This document shows positions 1-9,362 of a stretch of DNA of 64,000 nucleotides, piece after piece. Below the pieces are notes generated by a model. That model was not told where the DNA came from, did no database searches, and was given only the letters and a program-made list of their open reading frames with translations. The stretch's first letter is position 1, and each line of letters begins with the position of its first letter. This DNA is from HK1 sp965204915 (GTDB lineage: Bacteria > Pseudomonadota > Gammaproteobacteria > HK1): positions 1,736,001-1,800,000 of the forward strand of contig OZ242023.1 in NCBI GenBank assembly GCA_965204915.1, read 5' to 3'. A program made the translations under genes and the position numbers.

Positions 1-1022
1 CCGACTCCCCGCCGCTCGGGGGGTTGACGCCCGCCCCGGCCGGGGACTACGCGAACGTGTTCGCCTCCCCCGGCCCGATCTTCGAGCCCGCGCCGTGCCG
101 CGCCGACGCCTTCCGCATGGCGCGCGCGCTCTTCGCGGCGGGGGTGCGCAAGGGCGACCTCGTCCACAACGCCTTCTCCTACCACTTCACACCGGCCGGC
201 GCGATGCTGGAGAGCGGCGCCCGGGCGCTCGGTTGCGCGGTGTTTCCCGCCGGCACCGGCCAGACCGAGCTCCAGGTGCAGGCGATTGCGCGGCTGCGCC
301 CGAACGCCTACGTCGGCACCCCCTCGTTTCTCGACATCCTCCTCGACAAGGCGGCCGAGCTCGGCGAGGACGTGGGCTCGATCGAAAAAGGTCTGGTCTC
401 GGGCGAGGCCCTCCCCCCGAGCCTGCGCGCCGCCATCGGCGAGCGCGGGGTCTCGGTCATGCAGTGCTACGCCACCGCCGACGTCGGACTGATCGCCTAC
501 GAATCGCCGGCGCTGGAAGGGATGATCCTCGACGAAGGCGCAATCGTGGAGATCGTGCGCCCGGGGACCGGCGATCCGGTCCCGGACGGCGAAGTCGGGG
601 AGGTCGTGGTGACGCCGTTCAACCCCGACTATCCCCTCGTGCGGTTCGCGACCGGCGACCTCTCCGCGGTGCTGCCGGGCGCGAGCCCCTGCGGGCGCAC
701 CAACACCCGGATCAGGGGGTGGATGGGACGCGCCGACCAGACGACGAAGGTCAGGGGCATGTTCGTGCACCCGTCCCAGGTGGCCGAGGTCGTGCGGCGG
801 CACGCGGAGATCGTCCGGGCGAGGCTCGTGGTCACCAGCGCCGGGAACCAGGACGTCATGACCCTGCATTGCGAGAGCGGGACGGGCGATCCGGGCCTGG
901 CCGGCGCGGTCGCGGCGACGATACGCGACGTGTGCAAGCTCCGCGGCGAGATCGAGATCGTGGCCCCGGGCTCGCTCCCGAACGACGGCAAGGTGATCGA
1001 GGACGCCCGGACCTACGAGTAG
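1..1022 (+). CDS. Phenylacetate-CoA ligase-like AMP-binding protein (5' partial)
   Basis: This adenylate-forming enzyme of the phenylacetate--CoA ligase (PaaK) type would activate a carboxylic acid to its CoA thioester in the cytoplasm. The frame is open to the window edge. The residues before the TTG at 24 (DSPPLGGL) read as family sequence, so the gene starts outside the window and that TTG is not a convincing start. Visible landmarks are SPGPI near the start, where PaaK proteins carry the Ser/Gly-rich loop, the stretch QCYATADVGLIAYE (adenylate-binding Y-x-x-x-E region), and the hinge GDLSAVLPG followed by GRADQTTKVRGMFVHP. The C-terminal lid domain ends with a Lys in NDGKVIED. The substrate cannot be read. 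The loop SPGPI is degenerate compared with the usual SSGTTG, as in a known divergent subgroup. Confidence 0.8.
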   Translation, partial: DSPPLGGLTPAPAGDYANVFASPGPIFEPAPCRADAFRMARALFAAGVRKGDLVHNAFSYHFTPAGAMLESGARALGCAVFPAGTGQTELQVQAIARLRPNAYVGTPSFLDILLDKAAELGEDVGSIEKGLVSGEALPPSLRAAIGERGVSVMQCYATADVGLIAYESPALEGMILDEGAIVEIVRPGTGDPVPDGEVGEVVVTPFNPDYPLVRFATGDLSAVLPGASPCGRTNTRIRGWMGRADQTTKVRGMFVHPSQVAEVVRRHAEIVRARLVVTSAGNQDVMTLHCESGTGDPGLAGAVAATIRDVCKLRGEIEIVAPGSLPNDGKVIEDARTYE

Positions 1023-1094
1023 CGGGAGGCTTAGCGGCAGGGCTTTCCTGTCCCCGGGCTTCCGGCAATTTCACGAATCCACATCGCGGCCGGC

Positions 1095-1847
1095 GTGCCG
1101 CAAGCCTCCCCGAGCGACAGTGTGAAGGAATCCGGACCCGGCAGCACATCTCCGGTACGGCGCTACGACTCCATCGTCGCCGCCGTGGAAGCCGAGGGGC
1201 TCGCGAGCCGGGGCGCGTTCCACGTCGCCGCGGACGATGCGGTCCCGCCGTTCGGAGGTGGCGCACCCGCGATGACGCTCCTCCTCGTCGGCAACGCCGG
1301 ACCCGGGATGTGGCTCGCCTTCGCGGCTTCGGAGGAGGCGAAGGACGGTGCGCCGGACGCCCTCGACCGATGGAGCCGGCGGATCGTCACGCGGCTCGCG
1401 CGCACCCTGGACGCGGCCGCACACTTCCCGTTCGGCGGCCCGCCCTGGCTGCCGTTCATCCGGTGGGCACAGCGGGCCGGTCCCGTACATCCCTCGCCCA
1501 TCGGACCGCTGGTGCATCCGGACTATGGCCTGTGGCACGCCTACCGGGGCGCCCTCGCGTTTCGCGAAAGCCTCGATCTTCCGCCACGCGACGAGCGCGC
1601 GAGCCCCTGCGAGGACTGCACCGAACGCCCGTGCCTCTCGGCCTGTCCCGTCGGCGCGTTCTCCGCGGGCGGCTACGACGTCGATGAATGCGTTGCGCAT
1701 ATCGAGCATCCCGCCGGTGCACGGTGTTTCGGCGGAGGATGCCTCGCCCGGCACGCCTGCCCGGCCGGGCGCAATGCGGCCTACGGTGCCCCGCAGGCGG
1801 CGTTCCACATGCGGGCATTCCTTGCTTCACGGCCGCGCGTGACGTGA
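1095..1847 (+). CDS. 4Fe-4S ferredoxin-type protein, QueG-like C-terminal module
   Basis: A 250-residue cytoplasmic protein starting at GTG 1095. The C-terminal third holds two cysteine clusters, CEDCTERPCLSACP and then CFGGGC with CP further on, a dicluster 4Fe-4S arrangement like that of epoxyqueuosine reductase (QueG) and related ferredoxin-like proteins. The N-terminal part (PVRRYDSIVAAVEAEG, then HFPFGGPPWLPF) fits the family often annotated simply as ferredoxin. It lacks the long cobalamin-binding N-terminus of full QueG, so an electron-transfer or accessory role is likelier than queuosine synthesis. It lies 72 bases after the ligase-like gene on the same strand and could be cotranscribed. 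The ribosome-binding site is weak, so the start is uncertain. Confidence 0.7.
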   Translation: MPQASPSDSVKESGPGSTSPVRRYDSIVAAVEAEGLASRGAFHVAADDAVPPFGGGAPAMTLLLVGNAGPGMWLAFAASEEAKDGAPDALDRWSRRIVTRLARTLDAAAHFPFGGPPWLPFIRWAQRAGPVHPSPIGPLVHPDYGLWHAYRGALAFRESLDLPPRDERASPCEDCTERPCLSACPVGAFSAGGYDVDECVAHIEHPAGARCFGGGCLARHACPAGRNAAYGAPQAAFHMRAFLASRPRVT

Positions 1848-1931
1848 TGGCCGAAGCCGATTCGGCATTCACCGTCTTCTTTCTTCCGAAATCTTCCATC
1901 AGATCCTGTTGCCGATGCGGACGTTGGTGGC

Positions 1932-3575
1932 TCACAGCGCCCCGGCGCGCTCGCGCAGCCTGAACTTCTGGATCTTGCCCGTCGAGGTCTTCGGCAGCAG
2001 GCCGAACACCACCGTCCGCGGGACCTTGTAGCGCGCCAGATGGTCTCGGCAGAAGGCGATGACGTCGTCTTCGGTGACCTCGCCCGCCCCCTCGCGCAGG
2101 GTCACGAAGGCGCAGGGGGTCTCGCCCCATTTCTCGTCGGGGCGGGCGACGACGGCGGCCTCCAGCACCGCCGGGTGGCGGTAGAGGGCGTCCTCGACCT
2201 CGATCGAGGAGATGTTCTCCCCGCCCGAGATGATGACGTCCTTGGACCGGTCCTTGAGCTGGACGTAGCCGTCGGGGTGCACGACCCCGAGATCGCCGGA
2301 GTGGAACCAGCCGCCCGCGAACGCCTCCCCGGTGGCGGCCGGGTTCTTGAGGTAGCCCTTCATCACGACGTTGCCGCGGAACATCACCTCGCCCAGGGTC
2401 CGGCCGTCCCTCGGCACCGGGGTCATGGTCCCGGGGTCCATCACCTCCAGGGCGTCGAGCGCGTGGTAGCGCACGCCCTGGCGCGACTTGCGCTCCGCCT
2501 GCTCCGCCATCGGGAGGTCGTCCCACTCCTTCTTCCACGCGCAGATCACCGCGGGACCGTAGGTCTCGGTGAGCCCGTAGACGTGCGTCACCTTGAACCC
2601 CTCGCGCTCCATGCGCTCCAGCACCGCGGCGGGCGGGGGCGCGGCGGCGGTCATCACGTGCACCGGATGCGGGAGAGGGCGCCGCTCGTCCTCGCCCGCG
2701 TTCAGGATCATCCCGAGCACCACCGGTGCGCCACACAGATGCGTCACCCCTTCGCCGGCGATCGCCCCATAGATCGCGCCGGCCTCCACCCTGCGCGCAC
2801 AGACGCTGGTCCCGCCGACCGCCGCCAGGGTCCACGGGAAGCACCATCCGTTGCAGTGGAACATGGGCAGGGTCCACAGGTAGACGGGATGATGCGCGAG
2901 GTTCCAGCCGACGACGTTCGAGAGCGCGTTGAGATACGCGCCGCGGTGGTGGTAGACGACGCCCTTCGGGTTCCCGGTGGTGCCCGAGGTGTAGTTCAGC
3001 GAGATCGCGCGCCATTCGTCGTCGGGGCCCGACCATTCGAATCCGGGATCGCCCTCTTCGAGGAACGCCTCGTACTCGATCGCGCCGATGCGCTCCCCGC
3101 CCGTGGCGCGGGCGTCGTCGACGTCGATGACCAGCGGCGGGCGCTCCATCCGGGCGAGCGCATCCGCGATCACGGGCGAGAGCTCGCGGTCGGTGAGCAG
3201 CGCCTTCGCCTCGCCGTGCTCCAGGATGAACGCGACGGTCGCCGGGTCGAGCCGCACGTTGATGGTGTTGAGCACCGCGCCGAGCATCGGCACGCCGAAG
3301 CTGGCCTCGTAGATCGCCGGGACGTTCGGCGCGAAGACCGCCACGCAGTCCCCGGCGCCGATGCCGCGTTGCGCGAGCGCCGAGGCGAGGCGGCGGCAGC
3401 GGGCGTAGGTCCCGGCCCAGGTGAAGCGGCGCTCGCCGTCGATGACCGAGGGGTGGTCGGGCCAGACCGCGGCGGCGCGCTCGATGAACGTCAGCGGGGT
3501 GAGCGGCGCGTAGTTCGCCGGGGTGCGGTCGAGGGCGGTCTCGAAGGGATTCGTCGTGCCTCGCTCTGTGCTCAT
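1932..3575 (-). CDS. Acyl-CoA synthetase (AMP-forming)
   Basis: This 547-residue ANL-superfamily ligase activates a fatty or related organic acid to acyl-CoA. The phosphate-binding loop YTSGTTGNPKGV lies near residue 180, followed by the family block LPMFHCNGWCFPW, the adenylate motif YGLTETYGP, the hinge DRSKDVIISGGENIS and the catalytic lysine in TSTGKIQKF near the C-terminus. The ATG at 3575 is preceded by GAGGAG at a suitable distance. The frame stays open to 4034, but the upstream extension is Arg/Pro-rich and not family-like, so it is excluded. The type with FHCNGWC is usual in medium-chain or aryl/alkyl acyl-CoA synthetases; DmdB-like ligases also belong here, and a dmdA-like gene lies at 51 kb, but no specific link can be shown. 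Confidence 0.93.
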   Translation of the reverse strand: MSTERGTTNPFETALDRTPANYAPLTPLTFIERAAAVWPDHPSVIDGERRFTWAGTYARCRRLASALAQRGIGAGDCVAVFAPNVPAIYEASFGVPMLGAVLNTINVRLDPATVAFILEHGEAKALLTDRELSPVIADALARMERPPLVIDVDDARATGGERIGAIEYEAFLEEGDPGFEWSGPDDEWRAISLNYTSGTTGNPKGVVYHHRGAYLNALSNVVGWNLAHHPVYLWTLPMFHCNGWCFPWTLAAVGGTSVCARRVEAGAIYGAIAGEGVTHLCGAPVVLGMILNAGEDERRPLPHPVHVMTAAAPPPAAVLERMEREGFKVTHVYGLTETYGPAVICAWKKEWDDLPMAEQAERKSRQGVRYHALDALEVMDPGTMTPVPRDGRTLGEVMFRGNVVMKGYLKNPAATGEAFAGGWFHSGDLGVVHPDGYVQLKDRSKDVIISGGENISSIEVEDALYRHPAVLEAAVVARPDEKWGETPCAFVTLREGAGEVTEDDVIAFCRDHLARYKVPRTVVFGLLPKTSTGKIQKFRLRERAGAL

Positions 3576-3928
3576 TCTCGATACTCCTCGTCGCGGATTC
3601 GTGCCGCCCCGGGCGGCGGGCGCCCGGACGAGCTCGCGCGGCGGGCGCTGGCCCAGGAAGTCCAGCGCGTCCACGAGCACCGCTCCGGGCGTCTCGGCGG
3701 AGATCGGCCGCGCGAGGTTCTGCCGAGGAACGGAGCGCCCGCGGCAGGGAAGGCCGGCGCCCGCCGCGCCGGCGCCGGACGGGCGAATCGCATGGGGTCG
3801 TGTTCCGATGCCTTGCCGATGACGGGCCGGTCGATCCGGGCAAGAGGCAGGCAGGTCCGGGGGGAGGGGGGCGGTGGAGCCGGACGGCGATGCCGGTCGG
3901 AGTCGGGGGAAGCGGCACAGGCCCGGCC

Positions 3929-4369
3929 TCAGCCCATCTGCTTCTCCCGGATCTCGTCGAGGACCTTGCAGTCGTAGCACAGGGTTGCGGTCGGACGCGC
4001 CTCCAGGCGGCGGATGCCGATCTCGATTCCGCACGCTTCGCAGTAGCCGTAGTCTCCGCCTTCCAGCGACGCGATGGCCTCGTCGATCTTTCTGATGAGC
4101 TTGCGCTCCCGGTCACGGGTTCTCAGCTCCAGCGTGAACTCCGATTCCTGGCTGGCCCGATCGTTGGGGTCGGGGAAGTTCGCCGCCTCGTCCTGCATAT
4201 GGTGCAGGGTGCGGTCGACTTCCGTCATGAGCTTGTGCTTCCAGTCGAGCAGGATGGCCCGGAAATGGGCGATCTGCTCGTCGTTCATGTACTCCTCGCC
4301 CCGCTTCGGCTTGTAGGGCTTGAAATCGAGCACGCCCGACACGTTCATATCGGCTGGCATCGAGTTCAC
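3929..4369 (-). CDS. dksA: RNA polymerase-binding transcription factor DksA
   Basis: DksA enters the RNA polymerase secondary channel and works with ppGpp in the stringent response. The 146-residue protein has the usual length. It has the long coiled-coil region (residues about 30-105, including DPNDRASQESEFTLELRTRDRERKL split across the tip and second helix), then the four-cysteine zinc finger CEACG with CYDCK, and a short C-terminal helix. The tip retains the DxxDxA residues (DPNDRA) needed for polymerase action. A sigma70-like promoter lies about 110 bases upstream. It is a stand-alone gene between the acyl-CoA synthetase and cysZ, all on the minus strand. Confidence 0.96.
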   Translation of the reverse strand: MNSMPADMNVSGVLDFKPYKPKRGEEYMNDEQIAHFRAILLDWKHKLMTEVDRTLHHMQDEAANFPDPNDRASQESEFTLELRTRDRERKLIRKIDEAIASLEGGDYGYCEACGIEIGIRRLEARPTATLCYDCKVLDEIREKQMG

Positions 4370-4681
4370 TCCTGCACGATCACGTACTCGAGAAGGCTCG
4401 GGCCGGCGGCGGGCATGGACCCCATGCGACCGGATCCGGCCGTTCGGATCGACGTCCGGCGCCCCGGCAGGGGCGCGTGTATACCCAAAAAATCAGCGGC
4501 GCGCAATTCATCCGGCCGCGCCCGCCAGGGCCTTTCCCGGTGCGCCGTATCGCCCGGAAGCCGCACCGCCGCCGGCCGCATTCCGGCTCCCTTTTCCGGG
4601 AAACGGCCCCCATCGTCCTCCGTGGAGATTGCTGCGGCCCGCCCCCCTTCGCGGCGAACGGGGAACGACCTGCCGCGCCCA
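4370..4681. other. Intergenic region between cysZ and dksA
   Basis: About 310 bases with no convincing gene. It contains the likely dksA promoter. The remainder is GC-rich and holds no repeat I recognise. Confidence 0.6.
4478..4506 (-). promoter_or_regulatory. Probable sigma70-type promoter of dksA
   Basis: On the minus strand, TTGCGC and TATACA are separated by exactly 17 bases. The spacer includes a six-T tract that stands out in this GC-rich DNA. Transcription would begin about 100 bases before the dksA start codon. Confidence 0.5.
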
Positions 4682-5518
4682 TCATCCCTTCCCGGCGGCC
4701 GGCTCGGCGCTTGCGCCGTCTTCGAACTGCTCCACCCACATCGCGGTGGCGCCGGCGACGGCGCAGGGGATGACGAGAAAGTTGAGCACCGGGACGGCCA
4801 GCGCAGCCATCGCCGCGGCACCGAAGCCGAAGCCCAGCAGACGCCGCTCACGCAAGCGCGCCCGCAGATCGTCGAAACCGATCCCGTGGTTCGCCATGGG
4901 ATAGTCCATGTAGGTGACCGCGAGCATCCACGAGCCCAGCAGCATCCACAGGATCGGCGCCACCACGTTGATCCCGGGGATGAGGAACAGCAGCAACGGA
5001 GGCAACGACCGGACCGCCACGTAGACGAGCTTGCGCACCTCGGCCGCGAACGTCGTTGCGAGCTCTCCGAGGAAGGTGCGCCAGCCGCCACCGGCGGACG
5101 GCGGGGGGCGGCCGGTCAGATGGCGCTCGACCGCCTCCGCGAGCAGGCCGTTGAACGGCGCGGCGATGAGGTTCGCGACGAGGTTGAACGTGTAGAAGCC
5201 GGCGGTGAGCGCGGCGAGAACGAAGGCCGGGACGAGAATCCAGGCCAGAGGGTCCAGCCAGCCGGGGAGCATGCCCTGCGCGAAGCCGAGCAGCCACGAC
5301 GCCCCCAGATAGATGAGCGCGATGAACAGGCCGGCGTTGATCGCCAGGGGAACGACGACGTAGGCCCGGATCCCGCGGCGCGTCACGATGGTGAAGCCTC
5401 GCACGAAGTACAGCGCCCCGCTGACCGGGTTGTTCCGCCGGCGGAGCGCCCTCGGTGAAGCCGCGGCCGAGGGAACCGGCGAGGCTCCCGTCGCCTCCGT
5501 CCTGCCGTTCCGAATCAC
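4682..5518 (-). CDS. cysZ: CysZ-type sulfate transporter (EI24 family)
   Basis: CysZ is an inner-membrane protein for sulfate uptake feeding cysteine synthesis. The 278-residue reading starts at GTG 5518. After a short charged N-terminus comes NPVSGALYFVRGF, typical of CysZ, then hydrophobic helices around residues 45-65 (VVPLAINAGLFIALIYL), 80-105, 170-205 (paired helices with LLLFLIPGINVVAPI) and 230-260. The segment MDYPMANHGIGFDDLR matches the conserved CysZ block. The N-terminal 25 residues are Ala/Ser-rich and less certain, and the Shine-Dalgarno is weak, so the start could lie slightly downstream. It is divergent from smc with about 150 bases between, which must hold both promoters. 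Confidence 0.85.
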   Translation of the reverse strand: MIRNGRTEATGASPVPSAAASPRALRRRNNPVSGALYFVRGFTIVTRRGIRAYVVVPLAINAGLFIALIYLGASWLLGFAQGMLPGWLDPLAWILVPAFVLAALTAGFYTFNLVANLIAAPFNGLLAEAVERHLTGRPPPSAGGGWRTFLGELATTFAAEVRKLVYVAVRSLPPLLLFLIPGINVVAPILWMLLGSWMLAVTYMDYPMANHGIGFDDLRARLRERRLLGFGFGAAAMAALAVPVLNFLVIPCAVAGATAMWVEQFEDGASAEPAAGKG

Positions 5519-5672
5519 GGGTGCGGCCCCGCCCTGCGGCTCCGAAGGGAGTCCCGGTCCGGGATCGGCGAGCGGATAGGGCGCATTTCCACGAACACAC
5601 GTGCTACGAACACGGGTGATAGCGTACCATCCACCCACGCGCGCGAGCGTCGGTTCCGGGCACCTCAGACTG

Positions 5673-8600
5673 ATGCGGCTACGAAAGATTCGGCTCGCGG
5701 GCTTCAAGTCCTTCGTCGATCCCACCACCATCGAGTTCCCCGGCGACATCGTCGGGGTCGTCGGGCCGAACGGCTGCGGCAAGTCCAACGTCATCGACGC
5801 GGTCCGCTGGGTGATGGGCGAGGTCTCGGCGCGCAGCCTGCGCGGCGACACCATGGCGGACGTCGTGTTCAACGGATCGAGGTCGCGCAAGCCGGTGAGC
5901 CGCGCGAGCGTCGAGCTGGTCTTCGACAACCTGGACGGCCGGGTCGGCGGCCGCTTCGCCTCGTACAACGAGATCGCGGTGCGCCGCCAGCTCGTGCGCG
6001 AAGGGCAGTCCTCGTACTGGCTGAACGGAACGCGGTGCCGGCGGCGCGACGTGATGGACGTGTTCCACGGCACCGGGCTCGGCCCCCGCAGCTACGCGAT
6101 CATCGAGCAGGGGATGATCTCGCGGATCATCGAGGCCAGGCCGGAGGATCTGCGCGACTTCCTCGAGGAGGCGGCGGGGATCTCCCGGTACAAGGAGCGC
6201 CGGCGCGAGACCGAGAACCGGATGCGCCACACGCTCGAGAACCTCGATCGATTGAACGATCTGCGCGAGGAGCTCGCGCGCCGGCTGGCCCACCTGAAGC
6301 GCCAGGCGACCCTGGCCGGGAAGTTCCGCGAGCTCAAGGCGGCGCAACGCGAGCTCGAAGCCGAGCATCTGGCCCTCCAGTGGCGTGCCCTCGACGAGGA
6401 AGCGGGCCGCAACACCAGGCGGATCGGGGACCAGGAGAAGCGGCTCGACGCGGCTCTGGCCGGCCAGCGCCGGGTGGAGGCGGCGCTCGAGAAGGCGCGC
6501 TCCGCCCACGCCGAGGCGATGGAGACGTACAACCGCCGCTACCGGGACGTGCTGGAGGCGGGCGCGGAGATCGCGCGTGCCGAGGAGTCCATTCAATCGA
6601 TCCGCCGGCGTCGGGCGGAGCTCGCCGCCGCGCAGCGCCAGGAGGCGGAACGCCTCGAAGCGGCGAAGATCCAGGTCGAGGCCGAGCGCAAGCGGCGCGA
6701 GGAGCTCGCCGCACAGCTTGCGCTCGACGAGCCTGCCCACGAGGCGCTGCGCGCGCAGTCGTCGGGTGCGCAACGCGAGCTCGGTGCGATCGAGGAAGAC
6801 GTGCACGCGCTGCAAGGGGAGATCGAGGCGTTGGGTGAGCGCGAGCGCGGACCGGCCCAGGCGGTGCACGCGGAGCGGGTCCGTATCGGGCATCTCGAAT
6901 CGAGCATCCGGGATCTCGAGGCGCGCGCGGGGGCCCTCGAAGCCGAACGCGGCGCGATCGATCCCGATGCGCTGGAGCGCGATGCGGCGCCGGTCCGCGA
7001 GCGGCTGGAGGGGATGGAGCGCGAGTTGGAAACGGCCGAGGCGGAGCAGTCCCGCACGCAGGAATCGGTGCGGGCGTTGCGCGACGCCGTCCAGGACGCG
7101 GAGAAGGCGCTGCACGAAGCGCGCGAAGTGCTCGGCCGGCACCGCGGCCGGGCCGCCTCGCTCGATGCGCTGCAACAGCAGGCGCTCGGCGCCGGGGCCG
7201 GCGCGTTCGGGGAGTGGCTCGAAGCCAGGGGACTTGCGGATGCGCCCCGGCTCGCGCAGGCGATGCGCGTCTCCCCGGGCTGGGAGCACGCGGTGGAGAC
7301 CGTGCTCGGGGTGCGTCTCCAGGCCGTGCGGGCGGATGCGTTGGATGCGGTGGCGGAGGATGCGGCGGCTACGTTGGAGCAGGGGGCGTTCACCGCCGTC
7401 GATGCCGGCGCCCCGGAGCCGGCCGCCGCGGCGAGCGCGAGCGGCCTTGCGAGGTTGCGTTCGAGGATCGACACCGATTGGCCGATCGCCGGCCTGCTCG
7501 ACGGCGTGCTCTGCGCCGCAAGCCTCGAAGAAGGGCTCGGGGCGCGTGCACGGCTTGCATCCGGCGAGAGCGTCATCACCGCGCAGGGCGTGTGGCTGGG
7601 CCCGGACTGGCTGCACGTGCGGCGGGGTGACGCCGGGGAGCACGGCGTGCTGGAGCGCGAGCGGGAGCTGGAGGCGCTGGGGCGGGAGATCGAAGGGGCG
7701 GGCGAACAGGAGGAGGCGTGCGCGCGCTCGGCCCGCCGGCTCTCCGGGGAGCTTCGCGCCGCTGAGGAAGCGCACGCCGCCGCCCAGCGCACCCTCAACG
7801 AAGGCCATCGCCGATGCGCCGCGATGCGTTCGGATCTGGCGGCCAGGACCGCCGCGGCGGCCCAGGCGGCAAGGCGTTCGGCCGAGCTGGCCGACGAGCT
7901 GGCGGACGTCGCCGTCCGGCTCCGGGCCGAGCGCGAGCAGCTCGCGACGGCCCGCGAGCATCTGGATCGTTCATCGAACGAGCTGTCCCGTCTGGCCGAG
8001 GAAAGGACACAACGCGAGGATCGGCGCCGGGAGCGGCGCGAGCAGCTCGCGCTCGCGCGGGAACGATGGCAGAAGCTGCGCGACGGCGCGCATGCGCTGG
8101 AGCTGCGCATGGAAGGTGCGCGCTCACGCCTCGGGGCGTCGGAGGAGGCGGGCGAGCGGGATCGTCGGCGGATCGAGGAGCTCGAAGAGCGCCTGCGGGC
8201 GACGGCCGATGCGCTCGGCGAGACCGAGGCGCCGCTTGCCGAGGCGACGGAGGCCCTCGACCGGAAGCTCGCCCGGCGCACCTCGCTCGAATCGGTGATG
8301 CAAGAGGCCCGGGCCGAGGTCGAGAGCGTCGAGGGGCTGGTGCGCCGCACCGACGAGGAGCGGCAGCACTACGTGGCGGTGGTGCAGAGGGAGCGCGAGG
8401 CGCTGGAGGGGCTTCGGGTGGAGAGCCAGGAGACGCTCGTTCGGCGCAAGACCGCGGAGGAGGGGATCGAAGCCGCCGGGCAGGCGCTCGACACGTTGCT
8501 CGCGCGCGTCGGGGACGACGCCGAGACCGGCGCATGGGCCGGGAAGATCGAGGCGATGGAGCGCCGGATCGCGCGGCTCGGCCCCATCAACCTCGCCGCG

Positions 8601-9191
8601 ATCGAGGAGCACGAGCAGCAGTCCGAACGCAAGCGCTACCTCGATGCGCAGCACGCCGACCTCGAAGAAGCCCTCGCGACCCTCGAAGCCGCGATCCAGA
8701 AGATCGATCGCGAGACCCGGACCCGCTTCCGTGAAACCTACGAGCGGGTCAACGAGGGGCTCGGAGCGACGTTCCCGCGCCTGTTCGGGGGCGGCAGCGC
8801 CTCCCTGCGGCTTACCGACGAGGACCTCCTCGGCGCAGGGGTGACGGTGATGGCCCGTCCGCCCGGCAAGCGCAACACCAGCATCAACCTGCTGTCGGGC
8901 GGCGAGAAGGCGCTCACCGCGATCGCGCTGATATTCGCGATCTTCGACTTGAACCCGGCGCCGTTCTGCCTCCTCGACGAGGTCGACGCCCCGCTCGACG
9001 ACGCCAACATCGGGCGTTTCCGCGAGCTGGTCGAGGAGATGGCGAAGCGCGTCCAGCTCGTGCTTGTGACCCACAACAAGATTACGATGGAGAGCGCCGG
9101 GCAGCTCATCGGCATTACCATGAACGAGCCGGGCGTATCCCGCCTGGTGGCGGTGGACGTCGAGGAGGCGATGGAGATGGCGCAGGCGTGA
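5673..9191 (+). CDS. smc: Chromosome segregation SMC protein
   Basis: A 1172-residue SMC ATPase that compacts and helps segregate the chromosome, normally with ScpA and ScpB. The N-terminal Walker A GPNGCGKSN is at residues 31-39. Two long coiled coils (about 170-500 and 650-1000) flank a hinge near residues 500-640. The C-terminal head carries the signature LSGGEKALTAIAL near residue 1075 and Walker B FCLLDEVDAPLDD near 1098. The ATG at 5673 gives the canonical MRLRKIRLAGFKSF start; the open frame before it is ignored. The order smc-zipA-ligA matches gammaproteobacteria that use SMC rather than MukB, such as Pseudomonas. Confidence 0.97.
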   Translation: MRLRKIRLAGFKSFVDPTTIEFPGDIVGVVGPNGCGKSNVIDAVRWVMGEVSARSLRGDTMADVVFNGSRSRKPVSRASVELVFDNLDGRVGGRFASYNEIAVRRQLVREGQSSYWLNGTRCRRRDVMDVFHGTGLGPRSYAIIEQGMISRIIEARPEDLRDFLEEAAGISRYKERRRETENRMRHTLENLDRLNDLREELARRLAHLKRQATLAGKFRELKAAQRELEAEHLALQWRALDEEAGRNTRRIGDQEKRLDAALAGQRRVEAALEKARSAHAEAMETYNRRYRDVLEAGAEIARAEESIQSIRRRRAELAAAQRQEAERLEAAKIQVEAERKRREELAAQLALDEPAHEALRAQSSGAQRELGAIEEDVHALQGEIEALGERERGPAQAVHAERVRIGHLESSIRDLEARAGALEAERGAIDPDALERDAAPVRERLEGMERELETAEAEQSRTQESVRALRDAVQDAEKALHEAREVLGRHRGRAASLDALQQQALGAGAGAFGEWLEARGLADAPRLAQAMRVSPGWEHAVETVLGVRLQAVRADALDAVAEDAAATLEQGAFTAVDAGAPEPAAAASASGLARLRSRIDTDWPIAGLLDGVLCAASLEEGLGARARLASGESVITAQGVWLGPDWLHVRRGDAGEHGVLERERELEALGREIEGAGEQEEACARSARRLSGELRAAEEAHAAAQRTLNEGHRRCAAMRSDLAARTAAAAQAARRSAELADELADVAVRLRAEREQLATAREHLDRSSNELSRLAEERTQREDRRRERREQLALARERWQKLRDGAHALELRMEGARSRLGASEEAGERDRRRIEELEERLRATADALGETEAPLAEATEALDRKLARRTSLESVMQEARAEVESVEGLVRRTDEERQHYVAVVQREREALEGLRVESQETLVRRKTAEEGIEAAGQALDTLLARVGDDAETGAWAGKIEAMERRIARLGPINLAAIEEHEQQSERKRYLDAQHADLEEALATLEAAIQKIDRETRTRFRETYERVNEGLGATFPRLFGGGSASLRLTDEDLLGAGVTVMARPPGKRNTSINLLSGGEKALTAIALIFAIFDLNPAPFCLLDEVDAPLDDANIGRFRELVEEMAKRVQLVLVTHNKITMESAGQLIGITMNEPGVSRLVAVDVEEAMEMAQA

Positions 9192-9362
9192 GCCCTTGCG
9201 CGGATTCCCGCTGTCAAGAGAGGCGGTGGCGGGGCCGGCGCGCGAGGCTTCAGCGGGAGCGATGCCCGACACGCCGTCCCGGGATCGCACGGACGGCGGA
9301 TCGGGGTGCCGGCGCACGAGCCGGCGGTCGCGGCGCAGCCCGGGCGCGGCGCGCGGCACACC

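Noticed and set aside
2040..3977. A 645-codon plus-strand frame opposite the acyl-CoA synthetase
   Set aside because: It is antisense to a gene with complete motifs; the product is rich in Arg, His and Asp with no recognisable domain.
1456..4116. An 886-codon open frame on the minus strand
   Set aside because: It overlaps the acyl-CoA synthetase, dksA and the 4Fe-4S gene in another frame and is Arg/Pro-rich, a typical shadow frame in GC-rich DNA.
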